Positions 20,219-31,842 of a stretch of DNA of 64,000 bases are shown here, piece by piece (positions within the stretch are counted from its first letter, which is position 1; every line of letters starts with the position of its first letter). The stretch lies in contig SZWC01000095.1 in the NCBI GenBank assembly GCA_023375785.1, forward strand, positions 144,031 to 208,030, read 5' to 3'. Under the pieces are notes generated by a model that was not told the DNA's origin, ran no database searches, and saw nothing but the letters and a program-made list of their open reading frames with translations. This stretch comes from Penium margaritaceum (Eukaryota > Streptophyta > Zygnematophyceae > Desmidiales > Peniaceae). The translations under genes were made by a program, and so were the position numbers.

Positions 20219-20994
20219 NNNNNNNNNNNNNNNNNNNNNNNNNNNNNNNNNNNNNNNNNNNNNNNNNNNNNNNNNNNNNNNNNNNNNNNNNNNNNNNNNN
20301 NNNNNNNNNNNNNNNNNNNNNNNNNNNNNNNNNNNNNNNNNNNNNNNNNNNNNNNNNNNNNNNNNNNNNNNNNNNNNNNNNNNNNNNNNNNNNNNNNNNN
20401 NNNNNNNNNNNNNNNNNNNNNNNNNNNNNNNNNNNNNNNNNNNNNNNNNNNNNNNNNNNNNNNNNNNNNNNNNNNNNNNNNNNNNNNNNNNNNNNNNNNN
20501 NNNNNNNNNNNNNNNNNNNNNNNNNNNNNNNNNNNNNNNNNNNNNNNNNNNNNNNNNNNNNNNNNNNNNNNNNNNNNNNNNNNNNNNNNNNNNNNNNNNN
20601 NNNNNNNNNNNNNNNNNNNNNNNNNNNNNNNNNNNNNNNNNNNNNNNNNNNNNNNNNNNNNNNNNNNNNNNNNNNNNNNNNNNNNNNNNNNNNNNNNNNN
20701 NNNNNNNNNNNNNNNNNNNNNNNNNNNNNNNNNNNNNNNNNNNNNNNNNNNNNNNNNNNNNNNNNNNNNNNNNNNNNNNNNNNNNNNNNNNNNNNNNNNN
20801 NNNNNNNNNNNNNNNNNNNNNNNNNNNNNNNNNNNNNNNNNNNNNNNNNNNNNNNNNNNNNNNNNNNNNNNNNNNNNNNNNNNNNNNNNNNNNNNNNNNN
20901 NNNNNNNNNNNNNNNNNNNNNNNNNNNNNNNNNNNNNNNNNNNNNNNNNNNNNNNNNNNNNNNNNNNNNNNNNNNNNNNNNNNNNNNNNNNNNN
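20219..20994. other. 776-base N gap inside F2 pol
   Basis: An unresolved stretch replaces most of the integrase core and part of the linker. The frame after the gap differs from the frame before it, as expected if the gap length is only an estimate. Confidence 0.95.
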
Positions 20995-22373
20995 CAAAAC
21001 AGGGAGAGTGGATCGTGCTGCTGGAGGCGGGTGACACACCCCCGCCTAACTGGCGTGGGATGCCAGTGGCCATAGCCAGCGAGGCTGCCAATTCAGGGAG
21101 AGCGTCCGCTCAGGCTGAAGCGGAGTTGACATCCGACACCGCGTCGGAGACATCCGAGGCCTCCTCGGAGGCCAGTGGCTCTTCCCTTCCCGCGACCCCT
21201 CCTGGGGAAGCACAGCAGCAGCAGCAGCACGAGCAGCCAGCACCAGCACCACGTCGGCGCAGTGAGCGCCAAGCAAAGCCTGCGAAGCAGTACGACGGAG
21301 GGAAGGCCGAGTGGACTGGCCTGAGCTGGTCGTGTCTTGCGCAGGGAGAGCCGGCTACCATCGCCGAGGCTCTCTCGCGGCCGGACGCCGCTAAGTGGAA
21401 GGAGGCGATGGAGAGCGAGCTCGCCTCCATCGAGGAGAATGGAACGTGGGTGCTGGTGGACAGATCACCAAACGCACACGTGGTGGGCGTGAAGTGGGTC
21501 TTACGCGTCAAACGCAAGGAAGACAACAGCATCGACAAGTACAAGGCAAGGATCGTCGCGAAGGGGTTATCGCAGAGAGCAGGGTCTGAGTACGACGAGA
21601 CCTACTCTCCTGTCGCGTCCTTCCCCTCCATCCGCACCTTGCTGGCTGTGGCCGCGGCACGCAACATGGAAATCCACCAGATGGACGTCAAGACCGCCTT
21701 CCTCTATGGGAAGCTTGACAAGGAGATACTAATGGAGGTACCCGAGGGTGTCAAGGCAAAACCCGGGCAGATGTGTCGCCTCATCAAGGCGCTCTACGGG
21801 CTGAAACAGGCCCCAAGAATCTGGTACAAGGAGATGGACAGCTTCATGGCTGGCCTTGGCTTCTCGCACTGCCACAACGACCCCAGTGTGTATATGCGTG
21901 CGGATGACCAGGGACTGTTGCTGGTAGCGGTGTACGTGGATGACCTGATTCTGGCCTCCATCTCCATGAAGGCCCTCGAGGCCCTCAAGGAGAATATGCA
22001 TGGGTGGTTTCAGATGAAGGACATGGGCGAGCTCGAGTACTACTTGGGCATCGCCATACATCGCAACCGAGCTGCAGGCACCATCGAGCTCAACCAGACG
22101 AAGTACATCTCAGAGGTGCTTCGGCGCTATGGCATGGAAGACGCCAAACCCCTCAGCACCCCTCTCCCCACGAAGTGCAATCTCACCTCCGCCCACTCCC
22201 CCAGCACGGAAGCCGAGCGCCGCGAAATGCAGGATGTGCCGTACCAGTCTGCGGTGGGTAGCATCATGTATGCCATGGTTGGCACGCGGCCGGACATCTC
22301 CTTTGCTGTGGGGCTAATCAGTCGGTTCGTGGCCAACCCTGGGCCACTCCACTGGCAGGCCGTGAAGCGCATT
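20995..22373 (+). CDS. F2 linker and reverse transcriptase
   Basis: Open from the gap edge. An acidic Ser/Thr/Glu-rich linker with a short glutamine run (about 21205-21240) and a basic RRRSERQAKPAKQ segment precede RT. RT motifs are WKEAMESELASIEENGTW, VGVKWVLRVKRKEDN, EIHQMDVKTAFLYGKLDKE, ALYGLKQAPRIWYKEMD, YVDDLILAS (catalytic Asp pair, 21936-21962) and GELEYYLGIAIHRN. The RT/RNase H connection includes YQSAVGSIMYAMVGTRPDIS. The frame is lost near 22371-22374, where three T residues replace the four expected, and RNase H continues in the next frame. This is either a recent mutation or a base-calling error. Confidence 0.9.
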
Positions 22374-22924
22374 TGCGCTATCTCAACAAGACACGGCACA
22401 TGGGGCTGCAGAACGGCGGCCTTCAAGGAACAGACCTTTTGCACCTCAAGTGCTACACCGACGCAGATTTTGGAGGCAACGTGGATGATAGGAAGTCCAC
22501 CTCGGGCTTTGTGTGCCTTGTGAACGGCGGCGCTGTGTCGTGGACCAGCCGCAAGCAGGACTGTGTCTCCATCTCAACCGCAGAAGCTGAGTACGTGGCG
22601 CTGTCTGAGGTGTGCAAGGAGACACAGTGGCTACGCAGCTTGCTCGCTGAGATGCACGCACCACAGAAGGAGGCCACGGTCGTCCACGTCGACAACCAGA
22701 GCGCGATGGACATCGCGTTCAAGGACACCCTCTCCAGGCGGACCAAGCACATCGACATCCGCTATCACTACACGTGCGACCTCGTCGCCAAGGGAGTGGT
22801 GGATCTGCAGTACATCACGACCAAACAGATGCTCGTGGACTTCTTCACGAAGCCGTTGGACAGTGACCCGCACATGGCAGGGGCACGGGGCATCGAGATG
22901 GTGAGCGCAGCAGACGAGGGCTGA
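22373..22924 (+). CDS. F2 RNase H, C-terminus of Pol
   Basis: 183 codons beginning RYLNKTRHMGLQ. They contain CYTDADFGGNVDDRKSTSGF, SISTAEAEYVALSEVCKE and VDNQSAMDIAFKDTLSRRTKHIDIRYH, the RNase H of copia (RNH_Ty1 type) with its acidic active-site residues (Asp in YTDAD, Glu in AEAEY, Asp in VDNQSA). It would degrade the RNA strand during cDNA synthesis. TGA ends the frame at 22922-22924, followed by about 80 bp to the polypurine tract. It belongs to the same polyprotein as RT and is separated only by the frameshift. Confidence 0.9.
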   Translation: MRYLNKTRHMGLQNGGLQGTDLLHLKCYTDADFGGNVDDRKSTSGFVCLVNGGAVSWTSRKQDCVSISTAEAEYVALSEVCKETQWLRSLLAEMHAPQKEATVVHVDNQSAMDIAFKDTLSRRTKHIDIRYHYTCDLVAKGVVDLQYITTKQMLVDFFTKPLDSDPHMAGARGIEMVSAADEG

Positions 22925-23017
22925 ACGGGCGGCCTACTTCACAGGTGGCCGACATCGCTGGGCCCATGGTCACAGCAGGAATCTAGCCGCAGATGGACGC
23001 AGGTGCAAGGGAGAGTT

Positions 23018-23601
23018 TGTTATGTTCTGTGTATGCCCCTGGTCCAATCAGCGGAAGATTTAGACTGGGTATGCACTGCGCTTGTAGCGCAAGTCCCCCA
23101 ACGACATGCAAGAGAGGCTGAGAGAGACAAGGCATGCACTGCTCACCCTTGTGGAGTAAGTCCCCTTGGTCTACTCTTGGTAGTCTACCTGGTGCATGCT
23201 CCTTAGGACAACTTCCTACAGCCTAGTGGGTGAAGGCGCCATCTCACAAGCGAGAGGTCCGGGGTNTGGGAGCACTGACCAGAGACTATATAAGGCCTGT
23301 CATTTGCATGTGATAATACATCATCTCTTACTCTTGAGACTTGGGAGAAAACTAATCCCTTGTTGGCCACCAAGAAAGAGGGTAAAGAAGAAGTGCAAGT
23401 GCACACTTTGGTGTGTAGCATTGCCAGTTGGGTGAGAGTTTGGAACACTCTCCGGCCACGGTTGGGACAAGCTAAGTGAACCTTTCAGTGTGGAAACACC
23501 ACTCCGTGGGTGATCTCTACCTTGATTGAAATACCAAGGGCGGTCGGCGGTTTGCCTGTCGGCGCCGTTTACTCTAGACCGTGGCCAAGTGCGGAGTGAC
23601 A
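23018..23601 (+). repeat. F2 3' LTR, missing about 175 bp at an N join
   Basis: Matches the 5' LTR from TGTTATG to GAGTGACA. The N at 23266 replaces the stretch from just after GGTCCGGGGT to TGGGAGCACTG. Elsewhere I saw only about three base differences from the 5' LTR. Confidence 0.92.
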
Positions 23602-23844
23602 TTGCTTTCTTGTTTTCTCAGGCTAAGGCATGGAGCCAACGCCCATGGTGACTAAGACATCGGCGGTCGATGACACCAAAAACTTTGAGAATTCATACAT
23701 CCCAATTGGACCATTCGATCGACCTCAAACTTGGAGTATAGACATTTGGCCACTTGATCTTTCCAATGGTGAAGTGAGATCAACGATCGGAACTGGCATT
23801 TGGTAGCTTCCTAGAACTTGCTCTTGTGGACCTGAAAGTAAGCC
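23602..23844 (-). repeat. F1 LTR (array LTR 4), right part, end deleted
   Basis: Continues 16609-17096 after the F2 insertion. The last ~20 bp of the LTR and the polypurine tract of body D are missing; the join AGCC|ATAGTCAG uses a shared GCC. Confidence 0.85.
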
Positions 23845-25345
23845 ATAGTCAGAGTGGGCTGATTCCACATGCCTTCATGCATAACTGCTGTTTCTCACGG
23901 GTCACTGACTTGGTGCAGAAATCAGCGACTTGCTGGTTGAACTAAACTCTAGCTTGATAGCACCCTCCCGCACCATATGCCTGATGAAGTGATATGCGAT
24001 GTGAATATGCTTGGTACGTGTATGGTGCACAGGACTCTAGGCGACTACAATTACGCTCTGGTTGTCGATGCGCACAGGAACTAGAATTGCTGCACTCCCA
24101 CTCATCTCTGCCATGAGACACTGAAGCCAAATTGCTTCCTTGGCTCCAAAGCTGAGAGAGATGTACTCAGATTCTGTGCTTGAGATGACCACGACCACCT
24201 GCCGCTTCCTGCACCAGCTGATGGCCCCACCATTCATGAGGAACACATGTCCAGAGATGGAATTGCGATTGTCAAGGTTTAAAGCCCAATCTGCGTCTGT
24301 ATAGCCAATGATGTTATTGTGGTTGCCGTTGTAAATGATGCCGATGTTGATGGTTCCAGCAAGGTAGCAGAAGATCCGCTTCACTTCCTTTTGGTACTCA
24401 GGTCCATGATTGGCAATGTACTGGCTCACAATGCTAACAGCCTATGCGAGGTTTGCCCTGGTTGCAACCATTAGGTACATGAGGTTGGCGACGTCGCTCT
24501 GGTACTTCTGCCTCTCAGCTACATCCGCTTCTCCATTCAAGCTCACGAGGTACTAGTGCGTCTCCAACGGCGTGTCGATGGGCTTAGCCTCTGCCATGCC
24601 GAACCGCTGCAAAACATCCTTCATGTAGCGGCTTTGCTCTAGTGAGAGAGAGCGTGATTTGCAGTCACGCGTGATCTGGATTTCGAGGAAGTATGACGCC
24701 TCCCCGAGATCAGACATTTGGAAGCGCTCCTACATGGCCTCCTTGAACTCCTGGAATACAAACATGCTGCTGGAAAAGAGGAGCATGTCATCCACATAGA
24801 CAATGATGACGAGCGCCTCATGACCATGCTGCCAACAATAGACAGTGTAGTCACACTCACTGCACTCAACTCCATGGACTGCAGCGCTGCATCCAATTTA
24901 TAGTTCCAAGCACGCAACGCTTACTTGAGGCCGTACAGCGACTTCTGCAGCTTGCAAACCAGGTGCTCCTGGACATCCATGACAAACTCCTCCGGCTGTT
25001 CCATGTAAATCTCCTCTTCAAAGTCACCATTGAGGAATGCCGTTTTGACGTCCATGTGATGCGTCAAACTCTTGGTATACCCAGATTCCTTGTACCATGC
25101 CAGATCCGCCTTCTCCTTTTGCGACAAGTCAGAGTTCGCCATGAATAGGCGGTCGCGCACCTCCTTGGCCACGTTCATATTGCCAAAATGGCGCACGCCG
25201 GTCTGAACCTACTACCGCTGTTCTTCGTACTGCAAACGTTGTTTTGACTGCTGCTGCTGTTGCTATGGAGATTGCTGTTCTTGCTACTGCTACTGGTGCT
25301 CCTTGTAGTCCCTCTTCATTTTGGAGCACTCTTTCTTGTAGTGCC
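23845..25345 (-). pseudogene. F1 body D: RNase H-RT fused to protease-NC, integrase and most of gag deleted
   Basis: Minus strand: a partial zinc-knuckle and glutamine tract (about 25200-25345) is followed by protease sequence (NSDLSQKEKADLAWYKESGYTKSLTHH), fused in frame to RT (MDVKTAFLNGDFEEEIYM) near 25055. RNase H follows down to 23845. The DSG triad reads ESG. Integrase and the RT N-terminus are missing between two His codons found at both ends (SLTHH and EVHHMDV), indicating a microhomology deletion. The gag capsid, leader and PBS are also missing: LTR 5 begins directly at the nucleocapsid. Body D' (41881-43348) has the same two junctions, so it descends from the same rearranged ancestor. 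Confidence 0.85.
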
Positions 25346-26092
25346 TGATGGAACAGGAGGAGAGAGGGAACCTTGGTCCAGCCAGCATGTGGGACTGGAA
25401 GGGCACCACTTGTGCTGAAGAATGGTTGTTGAATCTCTCAAAATGATGGAGTTCATATACAGCTAGAGCTTGGGCAAGTCAGCCCTCTCACAAGTTACAC
25501 CACTTAGCCATGGAGGCTAGGGCTCACACCGTAGAGTCCATAATCTCACATAAGGGAGGAAATCAGCCTAGCAATCAGGCTCACTACTCACACACGACCT
25601 ACAGAGCTAGAGAATGCTCTCATGGCACACTCCTAGTAGTCACATAACTCACAATCCCATGTAGAATCGCCATGTGTCCATAACTAGCACACAAGGATCT
25701 CACCTCAACTAAAAATTAAGGAGAGGTACCTTTTTCCTAGTCAATACACCTGGACAAGGCAACCCAAGAATCTAGGACCTTTTAAGATATTTCTCCCATC
25801 AAGTCTTGATCCTGGATCTCTTGCCTTTTTCTTTTATCAGGCTATGGCATGGAGCCATCGCCTGGACATCGACGGTCACCCGGATATCGGCGGATATTGA
25901 CGCCGAATACTTCGAAAATTCATATCTCCCAACCTAACCGTTCAATCGGCCTCAAACATGGACTGTAGACATTGTTCCTACTTGATCTTTCCAATGGTGA
26001 AATCAGATCGACAATCAGAGCAAGAATTTGGTACTTTCTTGGAACTTGCTCCTGTGGACCTCAAACTAAGCCAGATGGCTCCTTTCCCAATA
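25346..26092 (-). repeat. F1 LTR (array LTR 5), between bodies D and E
   Basis: A 747-bp LTR starting TGATGG rather than TGTTGG and ending CCCAATA. It contains an extra internal stretch near 25858-25900 (two GACATCGNCGG-type words in tandem) found only here and in 43349-44095. Its left side meets nucleocapsid sequence with no PBS; its right side meets body E's polypurine tract. Confidence 0.88.
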
Positions 26093-29000
26093 ATCTCCCA
26101 CTTTGGCGCTGTGAGAGTGGGCTGAGTCCACATGCCTTCATGCAGAACTGGTACTTCTCATGGGTCACTGGCTTGGTGTAGAAATCAGCGACCTGCTTGC
26201 TAGTTGGAGTAAACTCCAGCTTGATAGCACCCTCTTACACCATGTACGTGATGAAGTAATATGTGATGTCAATGAGCTTGGTGCGTGTATGGTGCTCAGG
26301 ATTCTTGGCGAGTGCAATTGCGCTCTCGTTGTCGACGAGCACAGGAACTGGAACTACTTCAGTCCCCCTCATCTCTGCCATGAGACGCTGAAGCCAAACT
26401 ACTTCCTTGGCTTCAAATCTGAGAGAGACGTACTCAGCTTCTGTGCTCAAAGTAGCCATGACCACATGCCGCTTGCTGCACGAGATGATGGCAACTCCAT
26501 TCATGAGAAACACATGTCGAGAGATGGACTTCTGGGTCTCAGGATTTGAAGCCCAATCTGTTCTGTGTAGCCGATGATGCTGTTGTCTTTGCCGTTGTAG
26601 GTGATGCCGACTTTGATGGTTCTAACAAGGTAGCGGAAGATCCGCTTCACTTCCTTCTGGTGTTCCGGTCCGGGATTAGCCATGTGCTGGCTCACAGCGC
26701 TCACAGCGTATGCGTGGTCGAGCGTGCTTGCAACCATCAGGTACATGAGACAGGTGACGACGTATTGGTACTTCTGTCGCTCAGCTGCATCTGCTTCTCA
26801 AGTGCCGCGTCTCCAGTGGCGTGCCGATGGGTTTGGCCTCTGCCATGGCGAACCGCTGCAGGATGTCCTTAATATAGAGACTCTACTGTAGCGAGAGAGA
26901 GCGTGATTTGCGGTCCGCGTGATCTGGATGCCGAGGAAGTATGACGCCTTCCTGAGATCAGACATCTGGAAGCGCTCCTGCATGGCGTTCTTGAACTCCT
27001 GTAGTGCAGACATGCTGTTGGAATGGAGGAGCATGTCATCCACATAGACAATGATGATGAGGATCTCATGCTCATGCTGCCAGCGATACACGCTGTAGTC
27101 ACACTCGTTGGGCTCAAACCCCATGCATTGCAACGCCGCATCCAACTTCTGGTTCTGAGCACGCGACGCTTGCTTGAGGCCGTACAACGACTTTTGCACC
27201 TTGCAAACTAGGTACTCCTGGCCATCCATGACGAACCCCTCCGGCTGCTCCATGTAGATCTCCTCCTCCAAGTCACCATTCAAGAATGCCGTCTTGACAT
27301 CCATGTGGTGAACCTCGAAGTCCTCAGCTGCTGCATAAGAGAGGAGCGTGCGGATAAAGGANCTTCTGGTTCTGAGCACGCGACGCTTGCTTGAGGCCGT
27401 ACAACGACTTTTGCACCTTGCAAACTAGGTACTCCTGGCCATCCATGACGAACCCCTCCGGCTGCTCCATGTAGATCTCCTCCTCCAAGTCACCATTCAA
27501 GAATGCCGTCTTGACATCCATGTGGTGAACCTCGAAGTCCTCAGCTGCTGCATAAGAGAGGAGCGTGCGGATAAAGGAAAACTTTGCAACATGGACAAAA
27601 GTTTATGTTTAGTCGATGTCCTCCTACTGCGAGTAACCCTTGGCGACCAGCTTCGTCTTATACTTTTCTAGGTTACCATCTGCTCCCCGCTTCTTCTTGA
27701 TAACCCACTTGCACTTGATCACCTTACGTCCAGGTGGACGCTCAGTCACCTTTCACGTGCCGTTGTCCAGCTGCGACTGTATCTCCTGCTGCACGGCTTG
27801 TGCCGAATCTGCTACATCTGGTGTAGCCATGGCCTCGTTGTATGACGTTGGCTCATCTGAATGTGCTGCAACTATGACGTTCATCTGTTCTGGTTTGTGC
27901 AGCATCCAGAAATGGCCGTGCTTACCAGGCTTGTAACGCACCCTAAGAGGGTACCTGTGACCTGGTACTGGAGCGTTAGCGGGCGGCTGGCGCGGTGCTG
28001 CTTGTACAAGTACTGCTGGTGGTAGTGCTACCTCTCCCTCCTCTGCTTTTTCCGATGAGGCTGTTGTATGTGCTGTATCAGACATGGGAGAGTAGAGTGA
28101 TTCTCCCACTATCACAGTAAAGGAAGGATCAGGAGAGATTGGGTCACGAAGGATTTTTGCTCCCATTGTTTTATCAACTACTTGTTCTGCTGCCTCTTCA
28201 CAGACAATATTGGTGCTGATGACGTTGCTCTCGTTGAAGATTTTTATGGAGATGATGATGTGGCCTATATCCCTCTCGTAGAGGCGATAGGCCTTGCTTA
28301 CCACGTCGTAGCTTATCATCAGCATGTGCGTACTCTTCTGCCGCTTCTCCCTGGGCACGTGCATGTGCGCCAGGCTAGCAAATGCTTGGAGATGACCCAT
28401 GCTTGGTTTCTTGCCCAACCACGCCTCGCATGGCATCGTTTGTTCCAGCGCCTTAGTTGGATTGCAATTCTTGACATAGACCGTAGTGCTCACGGCTTTA
28501 GCCCAGAGTCGTAGGTCAGCCGAGCCGCATACAGCAAGGAGCGTACTGACTCTTCCATGGTACGGTTGACGCATTCTGCTATACCGTTTTCCTACGGCGA
28601 GTACGACACGATACGCTACGCCTTGATTACAGCTGCTGTGAGGTAGTCCTAAAACTCCTTGCTTAGATACTCTCCACCGCGATCGCTGCGCACCGCCTTG
28701 ATCTTCTTGCCTGTCTGGTTCTCCACCATGGCCTTGAACTTCTTGAACCTCTAAAAGCAGTGGTCCTTGGAAGGAAGGAAGTACACCGCAGTGTAACGGC
28801 TGAAATCGTCAATGAATGTCAGGAAATACCTAGAGCCTCCAAAGCTCTGGCTTTGCATCGGTCTGCACAAGTCTTTGTGGACCAGCTCCAACACCTCCTT
28901 TGCACGCTCCCCTGCTCCAGAGAATGCCTCCCATTGCTACTTACCCTCCAAACAGGTGATCCACAACTGCTCCTCAAGAGATGGTAGGCAGGACGCGCAC

Positions 29001-29533
29001 CATCTGTTTTGCTTGAAGCTGCTGCAAGGCGCGCATGCCAATGTGGCCGTAGCGCGCATGCCAGATCTCGCCATCTTGGTCGCCCCAAGGAGGCGGTACA
29101 TGTCGCCCTCCTTCATCGACCTGGCCAACTCCTCTCCTTTATCTTTGTTGAGAATGTAGCCATAGTCATCATCGAAGACGACGCGTAGTCCTGTGTTTGT
29201 AAGAGAGGGGACTGAGAGGAGGTTGAATGCAGCATCAGGTACATATAGCACGCCATGGAAGGTTCCCATTTCAATGCCACGTGGGGTCTCCAACCACATC
29301 TCCACAATCCCAATCTCCTCAGCATACACTATCCGATCATCACCCCTAGCGATAGGACGAGGGATGGACAGCACTTGTGTAAAACACTCCTTGTGATGTG
29401 TGAGGCTCTTGGTACATCCTGGGTCCTTATACCATGCGAGATCCGCCTTTGCCACCTGCGACATGTCAGACTTTGCCATGAAAAGACGGTCGCGCACCTC
29501 CTTGGCTACATTCATGTTACCAAAGTGGCACAC
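26093..29533 (-). pseudogene. Pol of F1 body E
   Basis: Order on the minus strand: protease 28937-29533 (198-aa frame with KDPGCTKSLTHHKECF and DAAFNLLSVPSLTNTG), integrase about 27900-28930 (KNCNPTKALEQTMPCEAW; catalytic RSD context visible near 28685), RT about 26930-27770 (HHMDVKTAFLNGDLEEEIYM, YVDDMLLHSNS) and RNase H 26110-26700. A deletion of about 20 bp near 26797 is shared with body F. The N at 27362 duplicates 216 bases of RT. Stops and frameshifts occur in every domain, so no polyprotein can be made. Confidence 0.85.
27362..27362. other. Assembly join (single N)
   Basis: 27146-27361 and 27363-27578 are apparently identical on either side of one N; probably a single copy in the real genome. 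Confidence 0.9.
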
Positions 29534-30459
29534 ACCAGCCTGGTTTTGCTACTGCTGCTGCTGTTGCTGCTGACGCTGCTGTGACTGCTCCTGCTGCTGC
29601 TGCTTTTGCTGCTGCTACTGCTCCTTCTGGTCCTTTTTGAGATTGAAAACTCCTTTTTGTAGTGTCCCTCTTTCTGGCAGTAGTGGCATTTGCCTTTCTT
29701 TCTACCTTTCTGCTGCCCAGACTGCGGCTGGTGCTGCTGGTTGCGTGAGCTCGTGGCCACAAAAGTTGCTTTACTGCTGCCGCAGCCATTCTGCTTTACT
29801 GCTTCCGACGCAATTCCACCTATACCGAGTGTGTGCACATGAAGTCGAGGTCGAGAGTTGGCTGGCACTCCAGCGTCTCTCACACCATGTCGTAGCTGGT
29901 TAGGAGTCCCCTCAGCAAAAGGAGGATGAAACGCATCTCTTCCACACGGTTGCCTGCTGCTCTTAGTTGCTTCGCCAGCTCCTTAGCCCTGTCCAGGTAC
30001 GCCTCCATCCCTTCACCACCCTGCATTTTCAGCGCCATCATCTTTCCTCCAAAAGCATGAGGAATGCAAGATCCTTGCTCTCATACTTCTTGCACAACGT
30101 GTCCCACCCCTCTGTAGTAGCCTTGTCACTCATGTACAGAAGATGCGGGTTGGAGATGGTGTTGACAAGCAACCTGGAGGCCTGCCTATCCTTCTTCTTC
30201 CACTCCTCAAACGCCACTGGTACAGCTGCAGAAGAACCCGCATCAGGTGCACCCTTTCGCGACGTCTCCCCGCCACCACTAGCACTGCGGTGATGCTTTT
30301 TGCCTGTGGAACTGGAGCCGGCTCGTCGCCGCTCACCACCTCCCACAAGCCCCTCTCTTCCAAAAGGAGGCGGGTACGGATCTTCCAAAACGTGAAATTG
30401 GGCCGTCCCTCCAGCCTCTCCAAAGGGTGGGCTGCTGTTACAATGCCAGCTGCTGCCAT
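29534..30459 (-). pseudogene. Gag of F1 body E
   Basis: ATG at 30457-30459 (MAAAGIVTAAHPLERLEGRP). The capsid is readable (FWKIRTRLLLEERGLWEVVSG, then in a shifted frame EEWKKKDRQASRLLVNTISN). An in-frame UAG at 29820-29822 ends the capsid part, after which the reading shifts. The zinc knuckle is near 29660-29700 (CHYCQKEGHYKKE, final Cys lost) and the glutamine/leucine-coding CTG tract lies at 29545-29640. Frameshifts near 30060 and 30260 inactivate it. Confidence 0.8.
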
Positions 30460-31105
30460 TTTGAGCCTTGGTGATGCTCAGCGCTGCCCTCGGATGGCGG
30501 CGCTACCCCTGCTTCTGCTTCTACTTCTGCCAGAAATCTGTCTGACAAAAAATGAACTGTAGATGCCAGTGGACTGGGAATTTGGATAAATGGAGCCCAC
30601 CACTTGCAAATTCAGAGCCAAACCTTTCAGATCGATCCATAAAACAGGGTCGTCAATAGGGGTTTTGAAAGATATGCCCTGTTGAAAACAGGGTATGCTT
30701 CTGCTCCTACTCCAACTCAAACCAGCCAGCTTGTAAGCAGCGTTTCTCGCAAACGAATCAATGGAATGCAAATAGTTTTCCACCAATGTAAAGCTTAGGA
30801 AAAATACTACAATTTGCATGTGCCAAGTTTGAAATTTGACAAAGAAACAAGAGAGTTTTGGTCATCACAAGGCGACAGACTTACTCATAGAGAAGAGTGT
30901 AGCCCTGGCCGATCTCGTTTTGATCATAACTCTCGATCCGATTGTTGGATCTTCGCGATGTTGTGCTCGTTGCAAAGCTTGTCTCTTGAACTTGAAGATC
31001 TGGTGGCTGATTTTGAGATTTGGTGAAGGTTTGACCCCTACCCGTCACTCTCAAAGTGACAGCATGTGCTGTCTGAAAGTGGCAGAACTTGGCTCTGATA
31101 CCAAA
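30460..31105 (-). other. Leader and PBS of body E
   Basis: Non-coding leader with the conserved stem-loop at 31042-31062 and the reverse PBS GGCTCTGATACCA at 31091-31103. Confidence 0.85.
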
Positions 31106-31842
31106 TGTTGGATCTGGAGGAGAGAGGGAGCCTTGGAGCAGCAAGCATGTGTGATTGGAAGGGCATCACCTGTGCTGAAGAATGGTTGTTGAATCACTCA
31201 AAATAATGGAGTACATATACAGCTAGAGCTTGGGCAAGTCAGCCCTCTCACATGCCACACCACTTCGCCATGGAGGCTAAGGCTCACACACTAGAGTCTA
31301 TAGTCTCACACAAAGGAAGAAATCAGGTAGCAATCAGGCTGACCACTAACACACGACCTAGAGAGCTAGGAAATGTCCTCATGACACACTCCTAGTAGTC
31401 ACATAACCCACAATCCCATGGAGAATCGCCATGTATCCATGGCTAGCACACAAGGATCTCACCTCACCTTAAAAGTAAGGAAAGGTACCTTTATCATAGT
31501 CAGCACACTCTGACAAGGCAATCCTAAGATCAAGGACCTTTTTGGATATTTCTCCCATCAGGTCTTGACCCTGGACCTCTTGCTTTTTTCTTTTCTTGGG
31601 CTAAGGCATGGAGCCATCGCCCATGGTCACCCGGGTATGGGCGGTCGATGACCCCCAAAACTTTGAAAACTCATATCTCCCAATTCGACTGTTGAATCGA
31701 CCTCAAACTTGGACCGTATATATTTTGCCACCTGATCTTTCCAATGGTGAAGTCACATCAACAATCGGAGTAGGTATCTGGTACTTTCCTGGAACTTGCT
31801 CTTGTGGACCTGAAACTGAGCCAGATGGCTCCTTTTCCAACA
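31106..31842 (-). repeat. F1 LTR (array LTR 6), 5' LTR of body E, end of array
   Basis: A 737-bp LTR, TGTTGGATC...TTCCAACA. It follows body E's PBS. Its right flank is the middle of a forward-oriented F1 LTR (31843), so the array abuts an older inverted copy. Confidence 0.9.

Larger units (their letters stand above)
17097..23601 (+). mobile_element. F2: young copia element, nested in an F1 LTR
   Basis: A complete element with TG...CA LTRs (17097-17847 and 23018-23601, the latter shortened by a gap), half-tRNA PBS, gag-protease frame, integrase, RT, RNase H and a polypurine tract at 23007-23017. It is flanked by a perfect 5-bp target duplication TTGCT. Where both LTRs are present I noticed only about three differences, so insertion is recent compared with everything around it. 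Codons are GC-rich, unlike neighbouring F1 copies. Defects in the assembly are an N join in gag (18471), a 776-N gap in integrase/linker, one in-frame UAG and one short-homopolymer frameshift. It is the best candidate here for a recently active element. Confidence 0.93.

Noticed and set aside
22925-23017. Possible env-like or extra ORF downstream of F2 pol
   Set aside because: Only about 80 bp lie between the pol stop and the polypurine tract, too short for an added gene.
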